A stretch of 64,000 bases of DNA from CBDHFF01 sp965262395. Its GTDB lineage: Bacteria; Pseudomonadota; Alphaproteobacteria; Rickettsiales; Anaplasmataceae. Shown piece after piece: positions 1-9,012 of the stretch; within the stretch, counting starts at the first letter, position 1, and each line of letters starts with the position of its first letter. A program made the position numbers and the translations under genes. The DNA lies in NCBI GenBank assembly GCA_965262395.1, contig OZ253531.1, positions 1-64,000 of the forward strand. Direction: 5' to 3'. Below the pieces are notes generated by a model. The model was not told the DNA's origin. It worked only from the letters and a program-made list of their open reading frames with translations, and made no database searches.

Positions 1-953
1 TTAATATCATCAATCCCATTGATTGAATCAAAATTCACATTACTATTAACGTGCATCTTATTATCATTACTCAACAGCACCACAGAAGAAGCAGAAAACA
101 TGCCATACTCACATCGTGATGACACACTATAGAAAGTATCTTTCTTGTTCTGCTTTATACTCTGTAATATTTTAAATCTCACTATATCATCATATATGCT
201 GGCTACTTTATCTGTAGGAGCATAATAATTTTTTGGCATCATTAAAACACTTGGCACAAAATTAGTACTCCCTCCATTGCTTATATCATCAGCATTAAAC
301 AAATCTCGTCTAGGATTATTACTTACGTTATTGACTCTTGATACACCAGTTCTTAACCATCCACCGTGACCACTTTTTCCATGACTAATGAGAACGAATG
401 CAGCATTATTTATGATGGGGACAGGATTAACATAATCCGTATATACTTCAATACTGCCATTATAAGCATTAGCAATTGCAACTTGGTCGGTAAGCTCATT
501 CTCTACCATATAAGATATTCTTCTGCCCCATGCATCAAACATAACCTCATCTGGCAAATTCAAAGTTCTAACCGGCACTACTCCCTTAGAATATTTTGCT
601 TCATCATATGCAGCACTAATTCCAGTGCCAGTATTGTAGGGAATAGTATCACAATAATAATCCAATCCTAATAATGTGGCATCGTAAGTTGGGGTGCCCT
701 CTATAGCAAATTCAGCATGATCTAATGCTTTATCGCCTCTGGCTGGGCAAGGCAATCTGCCATTCTGATTATAAAAAGTTAGTATTGCATCTTCTATTAT
801 TTCTAGCTTCTTTATAGTATCTGCAGTTTTGCTATTATTAATTTTTATTACACTCATGTTCAAAATACCAACACCAACAATTGAAACAATTATCAGAGCA
901 ATTGACATTTCAATTAGCGAAAATCCCTTAATGGTTGTGATAAGTTTGAGCAT
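1..953 (-). CDS. Prepilin-like protein (3' end cut by window edge)
   Basis: The N-terminus is a class III prepilin leader: MLKLITTIKG followed by FSLIEMSI. The cleavage Gly is at -1, Phe at +1 and Glu at +5, and a hydrophobic helix follows, so the product should be cut and methylated by a PilD-type peptidase and assembled as a pilin or pseudopilin. Seen after the helix: LPCPA, a GWLRTGV-like stretch and SRCEYGMF, all shared with the next gene upstream (1026-2300), of which it is a tandem paralog 72 bp downstream. It is much longer than a normal major pilin, so a minor or tip pilin-like role is more likely. The stop codon lies outside the window. Confidence 0.75.
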   Translation of the reverse strand, partial: MLKLITTIKGFSLIEMSIALIIVSIVGVGILNMSVIKINNSKTADTIKKLEIIEDAILTFYNQNGRLPCPARGDKALDHAEFAIEGTPTYDATLLGLDYYCDTIPYNTGTGISAAYDEAKYSKGVVPVRTLNLPDEVMFDAWGRRISYMVENELTDQVAIANAYNGSIEVYTDYVNPVPIINNAAFVLISHGKSGHGGWLRTGVSRVNNVSNNPRRDLFNADDISNGGSTNFVPSVLMMPKNYYAPTDKVASIYDDIVRFKILQSIKQNKKDTFYSVSSRCEYGMFSASSVVLLSNDNKMHVNSNVNFDSINGIDDI

Positions 954-1025
954 ATACAATCTTAGGTATAAAATGAAGCAGAATAAAACATGAAGATATT
1001 AACAGATTGTTAATTGAGATCCCTA

Positions 1026-2300
1026 TTAACAATTCTCTACATTGTCAAAACAGATAAGATTTTGTGTGATATTTTGATCTCCTAGAGTAACTATTGTATT
1101 ACTGGAATCCTGATAAGATATACCTGCATTAGTCCCAGTCCAGTAATTCAATGCTACACATCTTAAATAACCATTGGCAACCACATTAGTAGTCGAAGAA
1201 GAGATGGCATTATTGGCAATACTACATACACAATCTTTGTCATAGAAGCACGTCATCATTTCACTATTGGCGCCTTGTTGTCGTTTACAATATACATCTC
1301 TGACAAATACATGCCTTTGCATTATATTAGTATTGGGGGTTATATCATTAATGATGGCATTCCTGATATCAGTAATGCCAGCAATAGGGCTATATGTATT
1401 AACATTATTAATATGCATCGAGAAAGTGCTATTCATCAATAAAACTGACGGTGTCATAAACATACCATAATCACACCTAGAGCCACTGTTGTAAAAATAT
1501 CTAGCTTTTTCCTTTTTAATTTGCCAGAGCATTTTATATCTTACTATATCATCATAAATACTATTCTCTTTATCAGATGGATCTGAGTAATTTTTACTCA
1601 TTAAAAGAGATAAAGAAGTAAAACGTTCGCCACCAGCGTATGTACTAATTCCATCTGCATTGAGCAAATCACGTAATGGGTTATTAGTAAGATTATTGGC
1701 TCTGATACCACTTCTCAACCAAGCACCATGTCCTTTCTGGCCATGGCTGATTAATACAAATGCTGCACCAGTAATATCAGGCGCTGCTGATGTATAGCTT
1801 GTTAACAAGCCTAACATGCCATCACTAGCTCCCGCAGCACTCACAATATCAGTTAGCTCATTAGTCACAATATAAGTTATTCTACGTCCCCAACCATCAT
1901 ACATGGCACTGATAGGCAAAGATAAATCATAAACTGGCACAGCACCCTTAGAGGCTATATTAGCGACAACATTTCCTGCAGTGTGAGCAAGATTATTAAT
2001 AACATTAGGACACATAAGAGCTTGCCCTAATAACGTTGATGCTCCAGCCAATCCGAAACCAGTACCATTATCAGCAACAGTAGAATCCGCTGGACATGGT
2101 AAATGTCCATATTGGTGATAATAGGCAACTATAGCTTCTTCTAGATGCTGCATCTGCTCTATTGTAATTTCTTCCTTAGCAATATTATGTTTATCCACAG
2201 TAAGCGTTAAGATGCTAATACCTACTATAGATATCACCGTAAGTACTATGGATAATTCCAATAAAGAGTATCCTGTAATAGATCTTAATAGCTTCTTCAT
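1026..2300 (-). CDS. Prepilin-like protein, tandem paralog
   Basis: This 424-residue protein starts MKKLLRSITG|YSLLELSIVL, a canonical prepilin cleavage motif (Gly -1, Glu +5) plus a hydrophobic alpha-1 helix. The large C-terminal region shares LPCPA, DGWGRRITYIV, AAFVLISHG, GHGAWLRSG, NNPLRDLLNADGIS, IYDDIVRYK and SRCDYGMF with the gene at 1-953, so the two are a tandem duplication. The C-terminus is Cys-rich (several CxxC-like pairs), suggesting disulfides outside the inner membrane. No other pilus assembly gene is in the window. The general class is secure; the exact role (T4P minor pilin, T2SS pseudopilin or other) is not. Confidence 0.75.
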   Translation of the reverse strand: MKKLLRSITGYSLLELSIVLTVISIVGISILTLTVDKHNIAKEEITIEQMQHLEEAIVAYYHQYGHLPCPADSTVADNGTGFGLAGASTLLGQALMCPNVINNLAHTAGNVVANIASKGAVPVYDLSLPISAMYDGWGRRITYIVTNELTDIVSAAGASDGMLGLLTSYTSAAPDITGAAFVLISHGQKGHGAWLRSGIRANNLTNNPLRDLLNADGISTYAGGERFTSLSLLMSKNYSDPSDKENSIYDDIVRYKMLWQIKKEKARYFYNSGSRCDYGMFMTPSVLLMNSTFSMHINNVNTYSPIAGITDIRNAIINDITPNTNIMQRHVFVRDVYCKRQQGANSEMMTCFYDKDCVCSIANNAISSSTTNVVANGYLRCVALNYWTGTNAGISYQDSSNTIVTLGDQNITQNLICFDNVENC

Positions 2301-2416
2301 GAGTTATACAAGAGATATTTCATAAGAAGAAAAATCATAATTTTATTAACAAAATATAAATCAATTAAAGTTAATAATTATGATGGCTCATTAAATCATC
2401 CTGATAAATCAATACA

Positions 2417-3145
2417 TTATATGTAAAGATCTTTAAGATAATTCATATTCAGAGCATCTTTTTCTTTACCACGAAAATCATGAACTATTCTACCATCTCT
2501 CATCATTACTATACGATTACCATATTTTATAGCATGATTAAGATTGTGTGTAGTCATCACACAAGGAACCTTCCTTCTTAATATATCAATATTGGTCATG
2601 TCCATTACTAGATCTGTCATTTTAGGATCCAAGGCACTTGTATGTTCATCAAGTAACAGTAATTTCGGCGGACAACACAAACATAAAGCAAGAATCAATG
2701 ATTGTTTCTCACCACCAGATAAGCGCTGTACAATTGTATCCATTTTATTAGGCAAATTACGATTAAAAGATTCTAAATATTCTGCATAATATAATCTATC
2801 TTTTTTACATGAAAAAGAAAACGATACTTTGGTTCCTCTTAAACCCCACAACATACAATTCTCGAACACTGTCATGCCAGAAAATAAACTATGATCCACA
2901 TTCTGCATTACGGTCACTATCGCACTTCTATCAAACCCTCCGTGATGAATTATTTCACCTGATTGTGCCTTGTATGTACCATCAATAATTTTGATTAAAG
3001 AGCTCTTGCCGCAACCATTGTTCCCTAATAAGATAACAAAATCATCAGTTAAAATTTCAAAATCTATATCGTGCAGTACATGAGAATCAGTACTAGGTAT
3101 AATAAAATTTACTTTCCTAAGTTCCAGGACCTTTGTACTCATCAA
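2417..3145 (-). CDS. ABC importer ATP-binding protein
   Basis: A 242-residue ATPase with Walker A GNNGCGKSS (near residue 42), the signature LSGGEKQ, Walker B LLLLDE and an H-loop in MTTHNLNHAIKYGNR. It powers uptake by the permease and binding protein encoded just upstream. Its start overlaps the permease stop by 4 bp, and the order (binding protein, permease, ATPase) is that of one operon. The normal C-terminus after the H-loop (GNRIVMMRDGRIVHDF) is a useful contrast with the altered paralog at 7348-8436. The solute is unknown; related systems in other bacteria have been proposed to carry tryptophan or other small metabolites. Confidence 0.85.
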   Translation of the reverse strand: MMSTKVLELRKVNFIIPSTDSHVLHDIDFEILTDDFVILLGNNGCGKSSLIKIIDGTYKAQSGEIIHHGGFDRSAIVTVMQNVDHSLFSGMTVFENCMLWGLRGTKVSFSFSCKKDRLYYAEYLESFNRNLPNKMDTIVQRLSGGEKQSLILALCLCCPPKLLLLDEHTSALDPKMTDLVMDMTNIDILRRKVPCVMTTHNLNHAIKYGNRIVMMRDGRIVHDFRGKEKDALNMNYLKDLYI

Positions 3146-4011
3146 ATAATCCTCTTTCCCGAATTAGCAGATCTAATAAGCACAATCAGGATCATACCTA
3201 AAAATAATTTTATATTGATCGGATTAATATCCAAGAACAAGAAAACATTCACAGTGGTGAAGTAGACCATAATGCCCAATAAACAGCTGAACATATCCTT
3301 GATTATCTGGAATTTAGGTCTAACATGCATAGATATCACTATCTGCCTACCAATGACAACAGAACCAATTCCTACAAGAGCCATACCGAAACCCATATTT
3401 ATATCTGCATATCCACTGACCTGCGCTGTTAAGGCACCACAAAGCCCAGCCAAGGAATTTGCCACCGCCAAACCAAGTGTTCTGTAAAGCTCAAGGCTCT
3501 TCCCTAACCTGTCTAATAATACTTTATTGTGCCCCATTCCTCGTAAAATCAGGCCAATCTTACTATACAAAGATACAGTAATGAATAGGATCGTGAAGCC
3601 TATTATAGCAGCAAATAATACCCACAACAGTGTCTCATTTTCTCGGTACAAAGAATTTATATAAGTATCCCTATTAAGTAAGCTAATATTCGGCTTACCC
3701 ATAACCTGAAAGTTGATACTATATAACATAAATAACATTAATATACTGGACACTAATGGCTCTATTTTCCCACGACGTTGTATCATGCTCAACACCACTC
3801 CCGCCATTCCAGAAACCAATACCGCACAAAGCACGCTAGCAGAAAAAGATCCAGTGATGACCATTATCCTAGCAAATACAGCAGCCCCAAGTACAAACGT
3901 ACCATCAACAGTAACGTCTGTTATCTTCAAGATGTGATAACTAATATACACCCCAATTACCAAAGGTAGGGACAATAGACTTTGTTCAAGGATTGAAACT
4001 AATATGCTCAT
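3142..4011 (-). CDS. ABC importer permease
   Basis: A polytopic membrane protein of the permease family that accompanies ABC_sub_bind (PF04392) binding proteins. It contains the family motif DVTVDGTFVLGAAVFA near the N-terminus and many hydrophobic helices. It aligns along its length with the permease at 6464-7351 (FADLTVDGSFTLGAAV there). I take the ATG at 4011 because MSILVSILEQSLLSL then lines up with the paralog's start; an ATG at 4050 would overlap the upstream gene by 26 bp and lacks a ribosome site. It is the second gene of the minus-strand importer operon. Confidence 0.8.
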   Translation of the reverse strand: MSILVSILEQSLLSLPLVIGVYISYHILKITDVTVDGTFVLGAAVFARIMVITGSFSASVLCAVLVSGMAGVVLSMIQRRGKIEPLVSSILMLFMLYSINFQVMGKPNISLLNRDTYINSLYRENETLLWVLFAAIIGFTILFITVSLYSKIGLILRGMGHNKVLLDRLGKSLELYRTLGLAVANSLAGLCGALTAQVSGYADINMGFGMALVGIGSVVIGRQIVISMHVRPKFQIIKDMFSCLLGIMVYFTTVNVFLFLDINPINIKLFLGMILIVLIRSANSGKRII

Positions 4012-4024
4012 AACAAGATCAAAT

Positions 4025-5026
4025 CTATTCCTCCACTCTAGTAGAAACAATATTCAACTTGTAGCCATATTTTTGTGCACTCTGCTCAACAGCTTCAGTA
4101 TCAACGTATCCCTTAGCAATAGCTTCTTTATTCAAATAAACCATAGCCTTATTTTTCATATGGAAAATAGGCAAAGAGCAAGCATCTATTTTATCCTCAT
4201 CGCCGAAGTAACTTGCAACCAAAGCCAAGGCAAGCCTTGCTCCTTCACGCCCAATATCAGACTCATTCACCCCAAGAGCAAAATAGGCTCCCCTCAGGAC
4301 AGAACCTTCGTCTGATGTAACAAGAGGGATTTTTCTCTTTCTAGCCTGTTCTATTAATATATCAATACCACTAACCACAAGATTGTCCTTCAGGACAAAG
4401 ATCCCTTGAGAATCAGAATTCACAACTCCAGAAACATTATACATATCCTTAAGTTCGTGGATCATTAATTTTTGTAATATTACACCATATTTATGCAGTT
4501 CTTCTTCCAGACTCAGTACTTCTGGAACAATTTTGTTGGAGTCACTATAAACAACAGTAATCTTCTTCATATCTTTGAAGTAATTGACCAAAAACTTAAC
4601 CACATCTGCAATTGGCACATCATCATTAACTGCTGTAATATTACACGGATTCCTATTAAACCTATCTCCTTCCTGCAAATCAGTTGCCAACCCTACTATA
4701 TCAACATCGCTATTGCTCTTTAACATCATACTTACCATATGAGACGGAGCAACACCTATTGGAGCATAAACACTCACACCTTTATCAATAAATTTCTGTA
4801 TAATTGCCCTCTGGATATTGATATCTCCTTCTGCATTACCCTCTATTACTTCAAGTTGTTCTGCATAATCAGAGCTCTGGATTACTTCCTTGAATCCCCT
4901 AACAATATCGTCCAATGCATGATGCCTAGCTGGAACAATGATACCTATAGATACTTTATCCTTTTTGCCGTTACAGCCCACAATAGAAATCAACAAGCAA
5001 AATATAAGTATAAATTTCTTGAGCAT
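4025..5026 (-). CDS. ABC importer substrate-binding lipoprotein
   Basis: About 333 residues. From the ATG at 5026 the protein starts MLKKFILIFCLLISIVGC, a lipoprotein signal peptide with Cys at +1, so it should be anchored on the periplasmic face of the inner membrane. A GGGGTAG-like ribosome site lies just upstream; the longer reading frame to 5074 has a worse start. The body (VSIGIIVPARHHALDDIVRGF) is of the PF04392 binding-protein type. It is the first gene of the minus-strand operon and divergent from the TrpR-like gene. It is a distant paralog of the protein at 5472-6461, which has an uncleaved-looking hydrophobic start and no lipobox, so the two importers are anchored differently. Confidence 0.8.
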   Translation of the reverse strand: MLKKFILIFCLLISIVGCNGKKDKVSIGIIVPARHHALDDIVRGFKEVIQSSDYAEQLEVIEGNAEGDINIQRAIIQKFIDKGVSVYAPIGVAPSHMVSMMLKSNSDVDIVGLATDLQEGDRFNRNPCNITAVNDDVPIADVVKFLVNYFKDMKKITVVYSDSNKIVPEVLSLEEELHKYGVILQKLMIHELKDMYNVSGVVNSDSQGIFVLKDNLVVSGIDILIEQARKRKIPLVTSDEGSVLRGAYFALGVNESDIGREGARLALALVASYFGDEDKIDACSLPIFHMKNKAMVYLNKEAIAKGYVDTEAVEQSAQKYGYKLNIVSTRVEE

Positions 5027-5124
5027 AATGTTACTACCCCAATTTGGATAAAGAGTTATCTTTAATTTTATCACAATAAATACAAAATAGAAACCAATTG
5101 TTTGATCTCAAGATAATTATATTC

Positions 5125-5153
5125 TTGACATTATTAGAATAATATAGTAATGT
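5125..5153 (+). promoter_or_regulatory. Candidate promoter for the TrpR-like/ABC operon
   Basis: A perfect TTGACA at 5125-5130 is followed after 17 bp by TAATGT (a weak -10), in the gap between the two divergent importer operons and about 33 bp ahead of the regulator's start codon. The -35 is convincing and the -10 is poor, so the call is tentative. Confidence 0.35.
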
Positions 5154-5185
5154 AATACCATGCCACCATGATAATACACTTAAGT

Positions 5186-5479
5186 ATGAAGAGTAAAGAA
5201 TATATCAGCCTATATGAAGCTCTATTGGATATAAAGGATTTAGATGAATGTGAAGTATTCTTAAGAGATCTTTGTACGCCCTCAGAAATAAAAGCAATGA
5301 AAGAAAGATGGCAAACAGCCAGCATTTTATTTAATGAAAATCTTTCATATCGTGATATTAATCAAAAAACAGGCGCAAGTATTACTACTATAGGCAGAGT
5401 TGCAAGATTTCTAAAACACGAATCCAATAACGGATATCAGATCATTCTGACAAGAACAAAGGAGAAGAACAATGAATAA
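5186..5479 (+). CDS. TrpR/YerC-YecD family DNA-binding protein
   Basis: About 97 residues from MKSKEYISLYEAL. The pattern LRDLCTPSEIKAMKERWQTA then LSYRDINQKTGASITTIGRVARFL is the TrpR-fold helix-turn-helix of the YerC/YecD family, with TGASITTIGRV as recognition helix. Known members are Trp-repressor-like regulators whose ligands are mostly unproven. It overlaps the next gene by 8 bp and lies between two paralogous importers, so it probably controls one or both. An upstream in-frame ATG at 5168 would add six residues; the chosen start matches the usual family start. Confidence 0.8.
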   Translation: MKSKEYISLYEALLDIKDLDECEVFLRDLCTPSEIKAMKERWQTASILFNENLSYRDINQKTGASITTIGRVARFLKHESNNGYQIILTRTKEKNNE

Positions 5480-6461
5480 AGTATCTGCAACATTAATTGG
5501 AATAATAGCTCTTTTGCTTCCAGCTATATATATCTCTCTACCAAAAGATAATCCAGATATGTACATAATTGGCATAAATCAGATCTCAGATCACCCTGCT
5601 TTACATGAAACAGTAAAAGGAATAAAAGATAAAATCTCCTTGAACCAGACAACACTAGAAAAGCCAGTCAATATATTGCAAGAATCTGCGAACAGCAACC
5701 TTGCCCTGGCTAACCAAATTAGTAAGAATTTCAATGATAAGAGAGTGAATGTGCTGGTGGCAGTCGGCACAATATCTGCACAGGCGTCCAAGAGCGCCAC
5801 TAGAATATCTGCCATACCTGTTGTATTCAGCTCTGTTACTTCCCCAGAACAGTCTGGTTTACTAAATAATCTACAATCACCAGAACTTAATATCACGGGC
5901 GTTTCTAATATGATGGATCACTCTAAGCAGCTAGAAAATTTTAAACTTATATTCCCTGAAATGGTTCGTATTGGTGTAATATACAATCCTGGAGAAGCAA
6001 ATTCTAATACAAATCTACAACTAATAAAAAAAGCTGCTAGTAATCTTAATATAGATATAATAGAAGGTGCTGTAAACAAGACTAATGATTCTCCTATTAC
6101 CACTGAATATCTAATTAAGAAAAGAGGTGTGGATGTGATCTTAATTGACGGAGATAACACCGCCCTCTCAAGTCTACCATCCATTATAAAGATTGCCAAA
6201 AAGCTGTACATACCTGTATTAAGCACAGATAATGATACTATAAAATTAGGGGTTTCTGCCACGGTTGGCTGCAATCAGTATGAGCTTGGTCTACAAACTG
6301 GTCAAATGATTATCGATCTTCTCAATGGCAAGGAAATAAAAGATATTCCTGTTGCATATCCAAATCATTTACAAACACACATCAATGAGAAATCACTAAA
6401 AGATATTGGCATAAAAGTTCCAGATAGCACAGTAAAAAATCTCAATATAATAAGGCACTAA
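5472..6461 (+). CDS. ABC importer substrate-binding protein (TrpX-like)
   Basis: This 329-residue protein has an N-terminal hydrophobic segment (ATLIGIIALLLPAIYISL) and then the PF04392 fold. Landmarks are IIGINQISDHPALHETVKGI, VAVGTISAQAS, IPVVFSSVTSPEQSGL, VRIGVIYNPGEANS and PVLSTDNDTIKLGVSATVG. AGGAG precedes its ATG, which overlaps the regulator gene, so the two are translationally linked. In other bacteria this family has been linked to tryptophan or other small metabolites; nothing here identifies the solute. No lipobox Cys is seen, so it is probably membrane-tethered or secreted after cleavage. Confidence 0.85.
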   Translation: MNKVSATLIGIIALLLPAIYISLPKDNPDMYIIGINQISDHPALHETVKGIKDKISLNQTTLEKPVNILQESANSNLALANQISKNFNDKRVNVLVAVGTISAQASKSATRISAIPVVFSSVTSPEQSGLLNNLQSPELNITGVSNMMDHSKQLENFKLIFPEMVRIGVIYNPGEANSNTNLQLIKKAASNLNIDIIEGAVNKTNDSPITTEYLIKKRGVDVILIDGDNTALSSLPSIIKIAKKLYIPVLSTDNDTIKLGVSATVGCNQYELGLQTGQMIIDLLNGKEIKDIPVAYPNHLQTHINEKSLKDIGIKVPDSTVKNLNIIRH

Positions 6462-6463
6462 TT

Positions 6464-7351
6464 ATGATAGAACAATTGCTAAGCTCTATAGAGCCAGGTT
6501 TAATATATGGAATAGTGGCAATAGGCATATACCTGACTTTTCGTATCATAAATTTTGCCGATCTAACCGTTGATGGAAGCTTTACCTTAGGTGCAGCAGT
6601 CACAACAATTCTTATTATTAATGGATATAATCCCTGGATATCCCTTGTGGCTGCTACATTTTCTGGAATGTGTACTGGATGTATAACATCATGTTTATAC
6701 ATAAAGTACAAAATCACTGACCTACTATCTGGCATATTAGTAATGACAAGCCTGTATTCTATTAATTTAATGATTATGGGTGCACCGAATCTATCAATCA
6801 TTGATAAGCCCACAATATTCATTAATGATAATAATCCTACATTCCTGCTAGATATCTTGGGCAACTATTATCCATTATTTCTTCTGACTTCTTTAACAAT
6901 TATAGTAATTCTGAAGTTCATGTTCTTTACTAACAGTGAATTAGGTCTAGAGATAAAAGCTGCAGGCACTAACCCCAAAGCTAGCCGTCTCTACGGTATC
7001 AACGTTGATGCAAGAAAAACATTAGCCATAGTCATAAGCAATGCTATTGTTGCCTTTGCTGGCTCTCTTATGGCTCAAATCAATGGTTTCGTTGATGTAT
7101 CAATGGGCACTGGCACAATAATAGTTGGCATCGCTGCGATTATCATAGGTGAAACAATAACTTCACACATTTCTAATAAAACTCATGTGATAATATTAGG
7201 ATGCATATTAGGATCTATAATTTATAGACTTGCTATTGTTGTGGCCCTTAATCTTGAATTCATCAAATCATATCACTTAAACTTGGTTACTGCAATTTTG
7301 ATCACCACCATAATTGTGGCTCCCAGAATATTAAAAGGAGAGAATAAGTGA
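6464..7351 (+). CDS. ABC importer permease (TrpY-like)
   Basis: This 295-residue inner-membrane permease has repeated hydrophobic helices and the family motif FADLTVDGSFTLGAAV near residues 30-45. It aligns from end to end with the permease at 3142-4011. It begins 2 bp after the binding-protein stop and ends overlapping the ATPase start by 4 bp (GTGA), so the three are one transcript. It forms the membrane channel of the second importer. Confidence 0.85.
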   Translation: MIEQLLSSIEPGLIYGIVAIGIYLTFRIINFADLTVDGSFTLGAAVTTILIINGYNPWISLVAATFSGMCTGCITSCLYIKYKITDLLSGILVMTSLYSINLMIMGAPNLSIIDKPTIFINDNNPTFLLDILGNYYPLFLLTSLTIIVILKFMFFTNSELGLEIKAAGTNPKASRLYGINVDARKTLAIVISNAIVAFAGSLMAQINGFVDVSMGTGTIIVGIAAIIIGETITSHISNKTHVIILGCILGSIIYRLAIVVALNLEFIKSYHLNLVTAILITTIIVAPRILKGENK

Positions 7352-8436
7352 TAAAATTTAAGAATATACACATAACATTTTGTAAGAATACACCATCAGA
7401 AAAAAGAGTAGTACACAATCTCTCGGAAGGTATTGGAAAAGGAGAATTCATTACAATAATTGGCAGTAATGGTGCTGGAAAATCTACTTTACTAGCTGCA
7501 CTCACTGGTGAAATTCCAATAGACAAAGGAGAGATCCTAGTGAACGGAAAAGACATTTCAAAGATTCCTAGTTACAAAAGAGCAAAATTCATTAGTAAAG
7601 TCTCTCAAGATCCAATGCAGGGAACCTTCGCTAATCTAACGGTAGAAGAGAATTTAATTATTGCCTACAATCGTAATAAAAATAAAGGACTATTGTCCAA
7701 ATTAAGCATTGCCAAAGTCACATCAGAGATCCTGGATTTAGTAGCTAAAGATCTGAAAGAAATAGGATTAGATCTAAAAAAAAGACTAAAAGATAAAGTA
7801 GTGACTCTGTCTGGAGGGCAAAGACAGGTGCTAAGTTTAATCATGGCCACAATGGGTGATCCAGCAATCTTATTGCTCGATGAACACACGGCAGCACTTG
7901 ATCCTGAAACTGCGCTGGTGGTAATGAGGCTAACCAGAACCCTGGTAAAGAAGAAGAAGCTCACTGCAATAATGGTTACACATTGCTTAGATCACATCAT
8001 TGACCCGAATCAATGTTTATCACAAACAGGGACATATAAGCCCATCTATGATCCTGAAGAAGACTTCAGATTATGGATCATGTCGCATGGTATTATTTCT
8101 CATAAATTGCAGATGTGTCATAAAGTAGTAGAATCAGCTTCTGCCGAAACTGTACAAGAAGGAAAGGAATACCCTATTCATCAATCAAAATTAGTTCCAA
8201 TAACTAATTATGCAGTTCCCCCTTCAAGAGCTGGAGATAGACACCTCTTTTACATAAAACATGAATGGTCTGAACAGAAAAGAAAAGAAAGGATAGATCT
8301 GATGGGAGAAGATTATAGGATAATGATAGTCCCCCCTGAAGTTTTTAAAGATGCTGATCACAACACATTCCGTAACAAACTAATCTCATTACTTACCACG
8401 AATCCTACAAAGGTAGAAGATTCCTTGGATTGTTAA
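7348..8436 (+). CDS. ABC importer ATPase with replaced C-terminus
   Basis: A 362-residue protein with a GTG start after AGGAGAG. Residues 1-215 are a standard ATPase: Walker A GSNGAGKST, signature LSGGQRQ, Walker B ILLLDE, H-loop MVTHCLDH. Family members, including the paralog at 2417-3145, continue with a short YGNR..M..GRI tail. Here that tail is missing, and instead about 140 residues unrelated to any ABC ATPase follow (IIDPNQCLSQTG to the end). This looks like a recombination that fused a foreign reading frame just after the H-loop His. The nucleotide-binding core is complete; whether the protein still works is unknown. Confidence 0.8.
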   Translation: MIKFKNIHITFCKNTPSEKRVVHNLSEGIGKGEFITIIGSNGAGKSTLLAALTGEIPIDKGEILVNGKDISKIPSYKRAKFISKVSQDPMQGTFANLTVEENLIIAYNRNKNKGLLSKLSIAKVTSEILDLVAKDLKEIGLDLKKRLKDKVVTLSGGQRQVLSLIMATMGDPAILLLDEHTAALDPETALVVMRLTRTLVKKKKLTAIMVTHCLDHIIDPNQCLSQTGTYKPIYDPEEDFRLWIMSHGIISHKLQMCHKVVESASAETVQEGKEYPIHQSKLVPITNYAVPPSRAGDRHLFYIKHEWSEQKRKERIDLMGEDYRIMIVPPEVFKDADHNTFRNKLISLLTTNPTKVEDSLDC

Positions 8437-8780
8437 ATATAATCCCACAAAGGGAATGACGGAAAATATTAAGGCAACACAGAAGGATATTCTGGCTATG
8501 GATCACCGGGATCACTACTGATCTTTCTAAGGAGATATACAGATCGAGACGGAAAGCACAATTTTTGTAATCGGGGAATATAATCTTACAAAAAAATCTG
8601 AGAAGAATATTAAATGGATTCGAAAGGAGGAGAAGAAGATGGACTGCTGGAATCATTGCTGAGCTTTTTAAGGGTGAGATTAATTATTAGGATGGAAAGG
8701 AAAATCCCTTAGCTTGGAAAATATAACCCCTACAAAAAACTTGAGGAGCTGCCCAGGAGAATATTAAGGATTGAAACAGA
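8437..8780. repeat. Degenerate ~141-bp tandem repeat (about 2.4 units)
   Basis: The block AATATAAT..CACAAA....AATATTAA recurs near 8437, 8577 and 8719. Between the first and second pairs, GGATCACCGGGATCACTACTGATC and its diverged partner near 8610 also align, so full units of about 140-142 bp are repeated. No frame is open. The block lies between the odd ATPase tail and tenA, and may be debris of the element that altered that tail. The rest of 8781-8886 shows nothing recognisable. Confidence 0.6.
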
Positions 8781-8886
8781 AATTGCTCTCTGAATGAATA
8801 TACCAAATGAACAGTCTAACTTATCTAATCAATAAACATTAATACTTATATCTAAATTGGATTATCTGAAATACATAAATTACACT

Positions 8887-9012
8887 CATCTAGTCTAGAA
8901 TTCATTTAACACTAAATCATCAAAGACCTCTTGATTATAGGGGTCATTCCATCTAGTCTAGAATTCATTTAATACTAAATCATCAAAGACCTCTTGATTA
9001 TATGAGTCATTC
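8887..9012 (-). repeat. 63-bp tandem duplication of the tenA 3' end
   Basis: Two direct 63-bp copies (8887-8949 and 8950-9012) differ at only a few positions. The right copy is the last codons and stop of tenA (from about NDSYNQEVFDDLVLNEF); the left copy lies past the stop as a non-functional tail. The unit is 21 codons, so the duplication kept the frame and the stop. Confidence 0.9.

Noticed and set aside
1026..2300. Plus-strand frame at 1267-1470
   Set aside because: Shadow of the prepilin-like gene on the other strand.
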